64,000 nt of DNA from contig JAVZCK010000007.1 in the NCBI GenBank assembly GCA_038874435.1, positions 1 to 64,000 of the forward strand. Direction: 5' to 3'. Both the position numbers and the translations under genes were made by a program. The stretch's first letter is position 1. Every line of letters begins with the position of its first letter. This document shows, in pieces, positions 35,978 through 45,508 of this stretch. This stretch comes from Thermoplasmata archaeon (GTDB lineage: Archaea > Thermoplasmatota > Thermoplasmata > Lutacidiplasmatales > SKW197). The notes beneath the pieces are model-generated. The model made no database searches. It was not told the DNA's origin and worked only from the letters and a program-made list of their open reading frames with translations.

Positions 35978-38309
35978 CTCTACCTCTCCATTCCTGATTC
36001 AGCACTTCGTAGATTTCCCTTGCCTTTCCATCTCCCAAACCCTTTACTTCCATCAACTCGTCCACTGTGGCATTGAACACTTTTTTCGGAGTTCTGAAAT
36101 GCTCTAGTAATCTCCTTGAAATCACTGTAGAAACATCTGGTAATCCTGCCACCAAATACTCTTGGAGTTCAGCCATACTTCTTGGCTTTTTCTCAAATCG
36201 GATTTTGGGAAGGCGAGAGCCGTTGTTGACCCTCTTTATCAGCTGGTGGAGAAAACTCGCAGTTTCTTCTGAGGTCTCAAAGTTGACCACTGGAATTCGG
36301 AAATCAATTCCCAGGGCACAGATTGCTCCATACACTGCAGACACAGATACATTTCTGGTGTAGCCATTCCATTTCCCCTCAACCACTATCAGCGGATGTG
36401 CATTTGAATCGCTGAGTGCCTTTGCCTGTTCAAAAATCCTGCCATCTAATATGGAATTGACAAAATCCTCCACAGTTTTCCTTTCTACAACCACTTCATC
36501 TGAGATCAGGTAATCCCCAACATCTAGCGTACGAAAGATTACATGCACACCCATCTTTGAAAGCGCTCTGGGAATCTCAGACCTAAATTCTCTCCTATCC
36601 ACAACAATTTCTAGCGTTTTATCAGAACAAGCGGAAAAGAAATCGTCAAGCGTGAGCTGTGTCTTTGATGATTTTCTCTCCTTTTTCTCCTCAACCTTCG
36701 AAACCTCTTTTACCACTTGCTCTTCTTCAGTCACATTCTTTTCATGTTCACTCCTTTTTTTATCCGCTTCCTTCAAAAATTCCCTCTGGACTTCCTGCAC
36801 AATTTTCTGCATCTTCCTTTCCTTTTTTGTAGAGGCAAAAAATCTTCCCATGTCAAAAGAATCCACTGTGATTAAAAAGTAAACTTTGCCAGTATATCTT
36901 CTTCCAGTTCTTCCTCTACGCTGTATCAATCGTTTTTCTGAACCAACTGGCTCATAAAAGATAACCATATCCATTGATGGAATGTCCAGCCCTTCCTCAG
37001 CAACCGATGTAGCACAAAGCACATTAAACTCTCCATTCCTGAATTTATTTATAATCTCTATCTGCTCCTTTTGCCGCATCCCCTTTAAGTTCTTTTTAGA
37101 GGCCTGACCATAGAATAGAGATGGCCTTACCCCAGGTAAATCCTTGATTTTCTCATAGATGTATGCCACGCTCTCTCGCACCTCTGCAAAAATCAGAATC
37201 CTTGAATCTGGATTTTCAGCAAATTGTTTTTCAATTATTTCCATGATCTTGAGAATTTTTGGATGCTCGACCTTGCACTCCTTAGCCCTAAGCACTGCTT
37301 CAAGCATTTTTGGATGTTTTGCTACTTTTATGGCTGCCTTTGATGCATCTGATTCCTGTGCATCACTCAGTAACTTATTCTGGTAATAGGCAAGAAACTG
37401 CTTTACTCCCTGGGTTTCCACAAGTTGAAGGGCATGGTGTAACTTCTGTAATACTGCAATGTAAGAACGCGCAGTAAAAAGTGAGCTTTCTTTTTTCTGA
37501 GCAAGCATTGCCGTAATTTTTCTAGTGACATCTTCAAATTTGGAAAATGTGAGACCTTTTAAAGAGAGGATAATTCCGAATTTTTTCAATGCCTCTATAT
37601 ATTCCAACATTGCCTCTTTAATCAATCTACTAATTCTCTCAATTTCTGGTGGAAGCGTAACATATGCCCACTGGTTTACAAACCCATGCACATAAGGTGC
37701 CACATCAGGGTCCGTAGGGAACCGGATTTCCGCCCAGTTAATATTGAGGTTTCTACAGACCTCCAGAACCTTCTCCTTTTTGGACCCAGGAGACGCTGTC
37801 AATCCCATCGTTCTTATGTTGTGTTCCCTGCAAAGCTGGCCTATGTATACATAGTCATAATTACCAACACCCTTATGTGCTTCGTCAAATATTACAAGCC
37901 CAACATTTTCTATGTTTATCCTATTTGCTAGTAAATCGTTGGAGATTACCTGAGGCGTGGAGACCACAATTACACTCTTTTCCCAGATTTCCTTTCGCTT
38001 CTTCCAGGAAATCTCGCCTGTGAACAATGCCACCCTCTCTTTTTCTATGTTTATGAATTTCAGAACACCATGTTCATACTGTTGGACCACAAGCGGTTTT
38101 GTGGGAGCTAGAAAGAGAACCTTTTTTTCTGGCTTTGCCCCAGTTTTTGCAAGAAAGTCCGCAATGACAATGAGGGCAATCATTGTCTTGCCTATGGAGG
38201 TGGGCAGCACCACCAATGTGTTTCGCTCTATGCATTTCCTACTTATATTTATCTGATATTCTCTTTTCTCCACGAGTTCAGTTTTGAGATATGGGTTTGT
38301 TTCAAGCAT
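35967..38309 (-). CDS. hef: Hef: FANCM-type helicase fused to XPF-type nuclease
   Basis: About 780 residues. Helicase motifs: TSIGKTM (37-43) as Walker A, FDEAHK near 145-151, and RRGRTGR in the C-terminal helicase domain. After a charged linker comes the ERCC4 nuclease domain, with DRREFRSEIP and the catalytic VVERKTVEDF. A tandem helix-hairpin-helix region follows (about 720-770). Hef processes stalled replication forks in euryarchaea. The ATG at 38309 is preferred to the ATG at 38321, because it lies 26 bases from the TATA box. Overlaps ArcS downstream. Confidence 0.93.
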   Translation of the reverse strand: MLETNPYLKTELVEKREYQINISRKCIERNTLVVLPTSIGKTMIALIVIADFLAKTGAKPEKKVLFLAPTKPLVVQQYEHGVLKFINIEKERVALFTGEISWKKRKEIWEKSVIVVSTPQVISNDLLANRINIENVGLVIFDEAHKGVGNYDYVYIGQLCREHNIRTMGLTASPGSKKEKVLEVCRNLNINWAEIRFPTDPDVAPYVHGFVNQWAYVTLPPEIERISRLIKEAMLEYIEALKKFGIILSLKGLTFSKFEDVTRKITAMLAQKKESSLFTARSYIAVLQKLHHALQLVETQGVKQFLAYYQNKLLSDAQESDASKAAIKVAKHPKMLEAVLRAKECKVEHPKILKIMEIIEKQFAENPDSRILIFAEVRESVAYIYEKIKDLPGVRPSLFYGQASKKNLKGMRQKEQIEIINKFRNGEFNVLCATSVAEEGLDIPSMDMVIFYEPVGSEKRLIQRRGRTGRRYTGKVYFLITVDSFDMGRFFASTKKERKMQKIVQEVQREFLKEADKKRSEHEKNVTEEEQVVKEVSKVEEKKERKSSKTQLTLDDFFSACSDKTLEIVVDRREFRSEIPRALSKMGVHVIFRTLDVGDYLISDEVVVERKTVEDFVNSILDGRIFEQAKALSDSNAHPLIVVEGKWNGYTRNVSVSAVYGAICALGIDFRIPVVNFETSEETASFLHQLIKRVNNGSRLPKIRFEKKPRSMAELQEYLVAGLPDVSTVISRRLLEHFRTPKKVFNATVDELMEVKGLGDGKAREIYEVLNQEWRGRDEF

Positions 38310-38330
38310 GATTTCAACCATGAATGTAGT

Positions 38331-38340
38331 ATATAAATTA
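38331..38340 (-). promoter_or_regulatory. TATA box of the Hef-ArcS operon
   Basis: The minus strand reads TAATTTATAT, centred 26 bases before the ATG at 38309 and only 14 before the ATG at 38321. It therefore favours the shorter Hef protein with a leaderless mRNA. Confidence 0.55.
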
Positions 38341-38357
38341 CTTAGCCCTACATGTAG

Positions 38358-39314
38358 TTATTCCTTGTGTTTCCACATTCTCGGGTATGTTCCTCTATGC
38401 ATCAGAACTCTGAGCGGATGGAACGCTACACCTGTTTTTGCATTAACTACACCCTCGCTGCTCATTTTTGCCTCTGCAAAGCACACTGCTTCTCCTTTCA
38501 GCGTAAACACGCCCACAACATCGCCTTTCGCAATATTCTCTCCAATTTTTGCAATCCCAGGCACATGCACATCAGCACCATGGCACACGGCATCCACTGC
38601 AGAATCCTTCAAAATCACTTTTGGCAGATGCTCAAGCATTGCTTCAACAGGCAAAATGACTTTCCTGAGGAGCTCAGGATTTCCCTCCTTGTAAAATTCA
38701 TATGCATCTTTAAGGTCCTGCAGTTTCACTGCCTGGCTTTCTGTAAAATTTGCAGTTCGCAACCGCCTTAGTTCCTGCATCTGGGCACCAACGCCCAGTA
38801 CATCACCAATATCTGTACAGAGCGTCCTTACATAAGTGCCAGAATCACATACAACACGAAAGAGCACAAATTTTCCATCAATTTCTAGCACATTCAACGC
38901 ATGAATTTTTCTCACTCTCAGTTCTCGCTTTACTGCAGCTCTTACGGGTGGGAGTTGATAGATCTCCCCAACGAATTTTGCCATCACTCTCCTGATTTCG
39001 CTCTCTTTTACATCACCGTGGAGACGCAATAGCGCTATGTATTCTTTTGTTCCAAGAAGAAGGCAAGGGAGTGCCTTTGTTGCGTTTTCCAAGGCAACAG
39101 GTAGCACCCCACTTACTTTTGGGTCTAGAGTTCCAGCATGGCCTGCTCTGGAAAGCCCAAATATCTGCTTTACCCAGGCAGTAACTTGATGGCTAGTAGG
39201 GCCTCTTGGCTTATCCACTATCACTAATCCATTTTGAATGTGCTCCTCAATGCTTCGCATTTCTGGCGGTTTTCCCCATCTTGGATCTGCTTCGGTCTCG
39301 GAGAGTACAAGCAT
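38358..39314 (-). CDS. cbf5: Cbf5 pseudouridine synthase of H/ACA ribonucleoproteins
   Basis: 318 residues. It is the TruB-family catalytic subunit of H/ACA guide RNPs and isomerises uridines in rRNA; it can also act on tRNA U55 alone. The catalytic aspartate is D64 in GHAGTLDPKVSG. Other signatures are the N-terminal WGKPPEMRSIEEHI, IVDKPRGPTSH, GTKEYIALLRLHGDV, and FRVVCDSGTYVRTLCTDIG. A C-terminal PUA domain (about 225-305; HGADVHVPGIAKI) is as in archaeal Cbf5. The ATG at 39314 is preferred: its N-terminus aligns by eye with known archaeal Cbf5, while the GTG at 39368 would add 18 unusual residues. Confidence 0.93.
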   Translation of the reverse strand: MLVLSETEADPRWGKPPEMRSIEEHIQNGLVIVDKPRGPTSHQVTAWVKQIFGLSRAGHAGTLDPKVSGVLPVALENATKALPCLLLGTKEYIALLRLHGDVKESEIRRVMAKFVGEIYQLPPVRAAVKRELRVRKIHALNVLEIDGKFVLFRVVCDSGTYVRTLCTDIGDVLGVGAQMQELRRLRTANFTESQAVKLQDLKDAYEFYKEGNPELLRKVILPVEAMLEHLPKVILKDSAVDAVCHGADVHVPGIAKIGENIAKGDVVGVFTLKGEAVCFAEAKMSSEGVVNAKTGVAFHPLRVLMHRGTYPRMWKHKE

Positions 39315-39337
39315 CAATGAGCGGGATAGATTTGATG

Positions 39338-39347
39338 AATAAAGAGT
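39338..39347 (-). promoter_or_regulatory. Possible TATA box of cbf5
   Basis: The minus strand reads CTCTTTATTC, centred about 29 bases before the ATG at 39314. It is weaker than the other boxes in the window. Confidence 0.35.
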
Positions 39348-39374
39348 TTTCTGGGGTTTGGAGAACACAATGGG

Positions 39375-39427
39375 GTGAAAAATTAAAACAAAAAGAAGGT
39401 TTTAAAAAATTTAGAGGGCTAAAAAAT
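39375..39427 (-). terminator. Oligo-T terminator of the secreted subtilase gene
   Basis: On the minus strand two near-copies of TAAATTTTTTA follow the stop codon at 39428, and further T tracts (CTTTTTGTTTT, AATTTTT) lie downstream. Confidence 0.55.
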
Positions 39428-42400
39428 TTAAGAGGAGGTGGCTTTGATTGTGAAGCTACCTGAGCCAGAGTAGGAGTATATCATGATGTACCAGGTGCCA
39501 CCTGCAGGGCTCGAAATCGTGATCGTCTCTGTAGATGTTGAACCGATGCTTCTGTAGTCGTAGGAGGAGGTGGATGGATTTGCACCGAGTTTTACATAGA
39601 GGTCGAAGTCTGTACCACTTGGTCCTGTGAGCTCAATCTTTAGTTGGCTCTTTCCACTGGGGATTGTGATGTAGTAGTATGCCTTTGCTCCCGTTGCACT
39701 CAACGAGCCGGTCTTTGCCACGCCATCTGTCAGTTGCCCTGTGTCTGTGGAGGTTGAGGTGGATGCTTTGATTGTGAATGTGCCAGAGCCAGAGTAGGAG
39801 TACACATAGATGTACCATGTGCCTGCAGCTGGGTTCGTAATTGACACTGTTTCAGACGCGGAAGAGGTCGTGCCACTGTAATCGTAGCTTGAAGTTGTTG
39901 GCATTGCACCGAGCTTTACATAAACATCGAAATCAGTGCCGCTTGGACCAGTCATTTCAATTTTGAGCTGTGCCTTGCCAGAGGGTATTGTTATGCTGTA
40001 GTACTTTCCATCCTTTGAGGCACTCAGTGAACCAGTCGCTGCAACTCCATCTGTAAGTTGGGTAACATTGGTGCTTGAGGTGCTTGTTGTGGCTTTGATT
40101 GTGAATGTCCCAGAACCAGAGTAGGAGTACACCATGAAATACCAATCTCCAGCTGAGGGATTTGTGACATTAATTGTCTCTGTTGAGGTTGATCCAATGC
40201 TTCGGTAATCATAGGTGGAAGTCGTTGGCTTTGCACCCAGCTTTGCATAGAGGTCAAAGTCAGTACCACTTGGTCCTGTAAGCTCAATTTTCAACAAGGT
40301 CTTGCCCGCAGCTACACTCAGCATATAGTACTTTGCATCTTTGGTTGCACTCAGTGAGCCAGTTGCTGCAACGCCATCTGTAAGAACAACCACATCCGTG
40401 GAATTTGCGAGAGTGGTGAATGTGTAGTCAGAACTAGTTGCAAGGTTGCCTGCTGCATCTGCGGACTTAACCCTGAAGTGATAGGTGGTTGAGGCGGTTA
40501 ATCCTGACAGTGTAACTGAGTGGGAAGTAACTCCACTTGAACCAGTTGCGGTCTGGCCATAAGAGGTTGTTGTACCGTATTCCACGACACTTGTGCTAGC
40601 CTCGTCCGTTGTCCAGGTAATTGTTGCTGAGTTTGCTGTTATCCCACTTGCTGCCACATTTGAAATTACCGGTGGTGTTGTGTCACTAGCAGATGAGGTT
40701 GTGAATGTGTAGTCAGAGCTGGTTGCAAGGTTGCCTGCTGCATCTGCGGACTTAACCCTGAAGTGATAAGTGGTTGAGGCGGTTAATCCTGACAGTGTAA
40801 CTGAGTGGGAAGTAACACCACTTGAGCCAGTTGCGGTCTGTCCATACGAGGTTGTTGTACCGTATTCCACAACACTTGTGCTTGCCTCGTCCGTTGTCCA
40901 GGTAATTGTTGCTGAGTTTGCTGTTATCCCACTTGCTGCCACATTTGAAATTACCGGTGGTGTTGTATCGCTTCCACCAGAGCCGAAGGCACCAATCAGC
41001 GCAAGTGCAAATGGCTGTGGACCATTCGGCACACTCGTAGCAGTAACACGGATTGTATAGGTACCAGTAACTGGTGTTGGCAGTATTACACCTTCTTCAG
41101 CATTTACTGAGTCAGCTGTTCCACCAGTAACGGAGTGCCCTGGGTTCTTGCCTGAAAACACATTTCCCAGATAGACACTACCATCTGGTGCCGTTACCTT
41201 CAAGTCCAGGTTGTTCACAAGCGCCTTTGAGGCACCAACTGTGCCCGGGTAATCTGTCCAGGTGAGAATCACTTTGAAAGGCTGAGCATTTGAGGATATT
41301 GTGTACTGGTACTCCTTATACTGGCCTGTAGTAATACCTGTGGTCTCGTCGACAATCTGAAGACCAAGTGTATCACCTGAGAAATAGAGAGAATTGTCAA
41401 GGTTAATTCTGCCCCAGCCCTGGCTGTTGTTCGGGAATTTGCCCTCGTTGTTCATATCACTATAGGAGCCAGTTAGCTCAACACCACCAACCATCAGCAC
41501 CGCTTTTAGCAGAGCAGCTGAAGGTGTAATTGCATTTGCTGGATTCTTTGTGCCAGTCGGATACCAACCCTCTGTGAAATATTGCCTTACAAGAGCTGCA
41601 TTTCCAGCCGCACATGGGGTTGCCATGCTTGTACCAGCCATACTTATGTAACCCGCGTTATTTGAATTGAGGTTCCCATCTGAATCTGCAGAATACAAGC
41701 TATATCCAACTGCTGTGAGTGTGGGCTTCATTCTCCCATCTGCTGTTGGCCCTCTGCTTGAGAAGTAAGCTACATTGTTCTGATTTGGGCTGTTCTGGGA
41801 AGCACCGACACTTACCACACTTTTTGCAGTTGCCGGAGAACCCACTGTGCTTGCTCCAGATGAGCCTGAGTTTCCGTTCGCAAACAGAATCAGACAATCC
41901 TTGTAGTTCCACATGAACAAATCGACCATCCTTGCATCATCATCATAGGTGTTAGTAGAGGCACCCCAAGAGTTTGAAATGATTCTTGCACCTGCACTAT
42001 AAAGAGGCCCAAAGAGGTCATTTAAATCAGAAGGAATTCCAGAAAGGCTATCTCCTGAGCCTCCAATGTCTGCGAATGCCAGCTTTGCCTTGTATGCCAT
42101 ACCATCATAGGAACTTGTGCCGCCCACATAGGAGTCATCGCCTGCAATTGTGCCCGCTACATGGGTTCCGTGGCCTGAGCTATCCAAGTCCTTTCCATCT
42201 GCAAAATTTTTGTAGAGAACGATCTTCCTGTGGTTCTGGTTTACCTGGTTCTGCACAATCTGCACATTCGGGTCTCTGAATGCAGCATGGTCATAGTCAA
42301 TTCCTGTATCACTCTCTCCTACAATCTGTCCTTCTCCGTGAATACCTTTATCCCAGATTTTTCTGTTCTCAGAGATGCCTGTCTGGGTAATCCACTGAGC

Positions 42401-43168
42401 ATTGTTGTTCAGGATTTTCATTTCATAATAGGGTGAGACGAACTCAACACCTGCCAACTCTGCCACTGCCCTTATGCCTGCCTGGGATAGTTTTGCAATG
42501 ACCCTTGTACTGCTTGCCTTTATCACCTCTCCGCCATAAGAATTTATTACACTCATCACCCCGCCAAGAGCCTCTGGCTCCAGCAACGAAATACTTACCT
42601 TTGCTTCTCCCATGCCGCTCAAGGCAGTATCAACCTTGTAGGCAGGCAGATATTCGCCCACCCATCTAACAAACGAGAGTTTTTTCACTAAAGAAAGGGA
42701 GGACGAGGGAACCTTGACTAGGAATGCGTTGTTTGGGACATACCAGTAAATCTCACAACCCAGATTTACAAGTGCAGTTTTCCATGAATCCTTCACTGGA
42801 CCTATGAACTGCACAATTTTCACATCAGAGCCAACGTTCTGAAGTCCAGACTCACCCTGGAGTGGATCGAACTGGTAGTTTCGGAGAAGAATTGCATTAT
42901 CCACATTTGCAACTTCAAATCTATTTTTCTCCAGTACCGCTTTCTCCTCTCCCGTTACCTCTACAAGTATATAATTATCGTACTTTTCGAGGATATGAAT
43001 GCCTGATTTTTCAAGCATCTGGATCTGCATTGGATTTGCAGATACATACACAACTTCTTTCTCAGTCGCTGGTGTCGCTTTGTAGGTACTCATCACCCAG
43101 AAAACACTACCCACTACAACTATTGCCAAAAATGCGGCAATTACTGCCACCTTTGTGCATCTCTTCAT
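39428..43168 (-). CDS. Secreted subtilisin-like serine protease (S8) with FN3 and PPC domains
   Basis: 1246 residues. Signal peptide about 5-26, a long propeptide, then the catalytic domain with the full triad: Asp in SDTGIDYD (about 288), His in GHGTHVAG (about 334) and Ser in GTSMATP (about 512). The serine motif continues CAAG instead of the common HVAG. Two nearly identical fibronectin type III domains follow (about 733-918). Three bacterial pre-peptidase C-terminal (PPC) domains of about 105 residues close the protein; each ends in a YSYSGSG-type strand. There is no C-terminal membrane span, so unlike the subtilase at 15785 it should be released or bound non-covalently. TATA box at 43205-43214. 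Confidence 0.93.
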   Translation of the reverse strand: MKRCTKVAVIAAFLAIVVVGSVFWVMSTYKATPATEKEVVYVSANPMQIQMLEKSGIHILEKYDNYILVEVTGEEKAVLEKNRFEVANVDNAILLRNYQFDPLQGESGLQNVGSDVKIVQFIGPVKDSWKTALVNLGCEIYWYVPNNAFLVKVPSSSLSLVKKLSFVRWVGEYLPAYKVDTALSGMGEAKVSISLLEPEALGGVMSVINSYGGEVIKASSTRVIAKLSQAGIRAVAELAGVEFVSPYYEMKILNNNAQWITQTGISENRKIWDKGIHGEGQIVGESDTGIDYDHAAFRDPNVQIVQNQVNQNHRKIVLYKNFADGKDLDSSGHGTHVAGTIAGDDSYVGGTSSYDGMAYKAKLAFADIGGSGDSLSGIPSDLNDLFGPLYSAGARIISNSWGASTNTYDDDARMVDLFMWNYKDCLILFANGNSGSSGASTVGSPATAKSVVSVGASQNSPNQNNVAYFSSRGPTADGRMKPTLTAVGYSLYSADSDGNLNSNNAGYISMAGTSMATPCAAGNAALVRQYFTEGWYPTGTKNPANAITPSAALLKAVLMVGGVELTGSYSDMNNEGKFPNNSQGWGRINLDNSLYFSGDTLGLQIVDETTGITTGQYKEYQYTISSNAQPFKVILTWTDYPGTVGASKALVNNLDLKVTAPDGSVYLGNVFSGKNPGHSVTGGTADSVNAEEGVILPTPVTGTYTIRVTATSVPNGPQPFALALIGAFGSGGSDTTPPVISNVAASGITANSATITWTTDEASTSVVEYGTTTSYGQTATGSSGVTSHSVTLSGLTASTTYHFRVKSADAAGNLATSSDYTFTTSSASDTTPPVISNVAASGITANSATITWTTDEASTSVVEYGTTTSYGQTATGSSGVTSHSVTLSGLTASTTYHFRVKSADAAGNLATSSDYTFTTLANSTDVVVLTDGVAATGSLSATKDAKYYMLSVAAGKTLLKIELTGPSGTDFDLYAKLGAKPTTSTYDYRSIGSTSTETINVTNPSAGDWYFMVYSYSGSGTFTIKATTSTSSTNVTQLTDGVAATGSLSASKDGKYYSITIPSGKAQLKIEMTGPSGTDFDVYVKLGAMPTTSSYDYSGTTSSASETVSITNPAAGTWYIYVYSYSGSGTFTIKASTSTSTDTGQLTDGVAKTGSLSATGAKAYYYITIPSGKSQLKIELTGPSGTDFDLYVKLGANPSTSSYDYRSIGSTSTETITISSPAGGTWYIMIYSYSGSGSFTIKATSS
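40416..40970 (-). repeat. Tandem duplication encoding two almost identical FN3 domains
   Basis: Copies at about 40416-40685 and 40701-40970 are offset by 285 bases (95 codons). I count about nine base differences in the aligned part, all silent as far as I can see. The encoded FN3 units are identical over about 90 residues. Confidence 0.85.
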
Positions 43169-43204
43169 ATTATGTCACCAATTGCCCGAGCGGTATATGA
43201 GTAT

Positions 43205-43214
43205 ATAAACCCGA
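43205..43214 (-). promoter_or_regulatory. TATA box of the secreted subtilase gene
   Basis: The minus strand reads TTTATATACT-like sequence centred about 42 bases before the ATG at 43168. It predicts a leader of about 15 bases containing GGTGA. Further upstream (43252-43294) TTAACA, TGTGTTAA and TAACACA form overlapping inverted repeats that could be an operator. Confidence 0.5.
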
Positions 43215-43382
43215 TTTGGTAAATACCAGTTTTGCACCAAATTGCTAATTTTTAACAACTACGGTGTGTTAAAGGCAGATACTGGAATAACACAACAGGT
43301 TAGTTAATTTCAAAATTTCACACACCAGTATTTCTGCAAGTGTGAGAAGTCGCAAAAACATCACAGTGTTAACCAATGAAAT

Positions 43383-44111
43383 TCACAGATTTTTCCTTAG
43401 AACTTTATAGACGCCAGAACTATACTGAGCCGCTTTTTTCTCTCGCTCATAAATTTCCGGCGGAATACCTGCAATTCTTGCACAATCCCTGAGAATAACC
43501 TTTCTTCTCCCCAGATAGATTTTTTTCTCGTGAGATAGCGAAAATGCAAACTTCACTACCTCCTCGTCCATATATGGAGAACAAATTTGTTTTCCTAATT
43601 CAGATGCAACCTTTTGTTCTATTTCCCGCTCAATCCGTGCCTTTTCAAGGTCCTTTTTTAGTTCTTCTTTGAGTTCCTGGGGGTCTGCTCTAAGTATTCT
43701 AAGGTACCTGCTGTATCCCCCAAAGAGTTCGTCGGCACCTGCACCAGTAAGGATTATTTTCTCACTAGCAAACTTGAGAAGAGCATAAACCGGTAATTCG
43801 TAGCTAAGTATGAGAATGGATGAAATCTCTGTTTTTCTTCGTAGTTCCTCGGCTATCCCAAGAACCTCTTTTTCGCTCAACTCTATTTTCTGATGGTTAA
43901 TTGCCAGAAGATTTGCAGCATGGACACCCCAAACAATATCTCTAGAGCCAGCAACTCCTACTGTGTATCCCTTTACATTTGCATGCTTTTTTGCAAGAAA
44001 TGCTATCACAGCAGAATCCAGACCGCCAGAAAATGCAATTGCTACATTTTTCTCATCTATGCATTTCGCAACTGCTGCATCCAGAATTTCAAGAAGTTCA
44101 ATCTCTCTCAT
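43383..44111 (-). CDS. Stand-alone asparagine synthase (PP-loop) domain protein
   Basis: 242 residues. It has the AMP-forming amidotransferase fold of the AsnB C-terminal half: PP-loop AFSGGLDSA near residues 28-36, LTGAGADELFGGYSRY as the second AsnB signature, and CSPYMDEEVVKFA near the end. The N-terminal glutamine-hydrolysing domain of normal AsnB (about 200 residues, Cys2) is missing. It must therefore use free ammonia, obtain ammonia from a partner, or have another substrate. The ATG at 44111 overlaps the PurF gene by 14 bases, so it is translated together with that glutamine amidotransferase. The function of such short archaeal homologues is not known to me. Confidence 0.8.
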   Translation of the reverse strand: MREIELLEILDAAVAKCIDEKNVAIAFSGGLDSAVIAFLAKKHANVKGYTVGVAGSRDIVWGVHAANLLAINHQKIELSEKEVLGIAEELRRKTEISSILILSYELPVYALLKFASEKIILTGAGADELFGGYSRYLRILRADPQELKEELKKDLEKARIEREIEQKVASELGKQICSPYMDEEVVKFAFSLSHEKKIYLGRRKVILRDCARIAGIPPEIYEREKKAAQYSSGVYKVLRKNL

Positions 44112-45507
44112 TAAAATCCCAGATACAAGGTTGAACATGGGCTTTTGTAGTTTCTATATGTGTAGGATAAACACCAGTTACACACCCAAGGCACAGGTCT
44201 CTTCGCTCATGCTGTACCGCTTCCACGAGCCCATTAATGCTTATGTATCCAACCGAATCAGCACCAAGCTTCTCTGCAATCTCCTCTTCAGTCTTGCCTA
44301 TAGCCACAAACTGTTCTCTTGTTGTCATGTCAATTCCATAAAAACATGGAGAGATTATTGGAGGAGAGCCGACACGAACATGGACTTCAGTTGCACCAGC
44401 ATTTCTGAGAATATCAATTATACTTCGCATTGTGGTTCCTCTAACTATGCTGTCATCCACAAGCACAACCCTTCTTCCAGCCACAATATCCCTTATCGGA
44501 TTCAATTTTTCCCTTACATTCATTTCTCGCTTTTCCTGTTTTGGAAGAATGAAGGTCCTAGCAATGTATCTGTTCTTTATCAAGCCTTCGTTGTAGTGGA
44601 TTCCTGAAGCTCTAGAGTAGCCGAATGCATGGGCTCTGCCCGAATCTGGCACCGGAATTACTACATCTGCATCAACTGGTTTCTCCTTAGCCAACCTCCA
44701 CCCAATCCTCCTTCTTATTTCATACACACTTCTGCCATTCATAATTGAGTCTGCTCTTGCAAAATATGTGTATTCAAAAAAGCAGAACGCTCTTTTGCCA
44801 GATGTTCCAATTTTGTAACTTTCAAAACTACTGGGCTTCAACTCAATCAACTCACCCGGTTCCACTTCTCTTGCAAGCACTGCATCGTTTACATCAAGGG
44901 CAACGCTCTCTGAGGCAGCAATTGTGTAACCGTCACCACAGCCAACACAGAGAGGACGTAAACCCAGAGGGTCACGGAGTGCAAATACTCTTGAATCCCA
45001 GAGAATTGTAAGGGCATAGCTGCCGTTGAGCACTTTTACAAGTGTTTTAAATGCCCTGATTATGTTTCTGTGCTTTGTGTATTCGTCAGAAAGTATGAAG
45101 GCAATGCTCTCCTCCTCACTTTCCTTTTGATAGCAGTGTCCCCTCGCCTTGAGTTTTTCCTTCAGAATATCTGAGTTAGTGATGATTCCGTTATGAGCTA
45201 CTGCAATTTCTCCTGCAGGGGTGCTTACTACATGGGGCTGGGCATTATCTGGAACGGAAATTTTGATCGAGTAGTAATCATGTCCAATACCTACATTACT
45301 TGCTAAGTTGTGCAGCTTTTCATCATTGAATACATTGTCAACAACCCCAATTCCCTTAACGCTCACAATTTTGCCTTTAAAAACCGAAATACCAGAGGCC
45401 TCCTGTCCCCTATGTTGAAGGGCACGCAGACATCTATACAGAATATAACTTGCAATTTCATCCTTGCAGGCAGTCGCCGCTACACCACACCTTTCATGAA
45501 GTGGCAT
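44098..45507 (-). CDS. purF: Amidophosphoribosyltransferase PurF
   Basis: 469 residues. It catalyses the first step of de novo purine synthesis: PRPP plus glutamine to phosphoribosylamine. A short propeptide (MPLHER) precedes the catalytic Cys7 in ERCGVAA, the nucleophile of the N-terminal glutaminase domain; HRGQEASGI and AVAHNGII also belong to it. The PRPP-binding loop VVLVDDSIVRGTT marks the phosphoribosyltransferase domain. The C-terminal cysteines (CLGC) could ligate an iron-sulfur cluster, as in Bacillus-type PurF. It starts one base after the stop of L37e, which makes it the third gene of the LSm-L37e-PurF-AsnB-like operon. Confidence 0.94.
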   Translation of the reverse strand: MPLHERCGVAATACKDEIASYILYRCLRALQHRGQEASGISVFKGKIVSVKGIGVVDNVFNDEKLHNLASNVGIGHDYYSIKISVPDNAQPHVVSTPAGEIAVAHNGIITNSDILKEKLKARGHCYQKESEEESIAFILSDEYTKHRNIIRAFKTLVKVLNGSYALTILWDSRVFALRDPLGLRPLCVGCGDGYTIAASESVALDVNDAVLAREVEPGELIELKPSSFESYKIGTSGKRAFCFFEYTYFARADSIMNGRSVYEIRRRIGWRLAKEKPVDADVVIPVPDSGRAHAFGYSRASGIHYNEGLIKNRYIARTFILPKQEKREMNVREKLNPIRDIVAGRRVVLVDDSIVRGTTMRSIIDILRNAGATEVHVRVGSPPIISPCFYGIDMTTREQFVAIGKTEEEIAEKLGADSVGYISINGLVEAVQHERRDLCLGCVTGVYPTHIETTKAHVQPCIWDFNERD

Positions 45508-45508
45508 C

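Noticed and set aside
43963-44607. 214-codon plus-strand frame
   Set aside because: Antisense to the asparagine synthase-like and PurF genes; no recognisable motif and no promoter.
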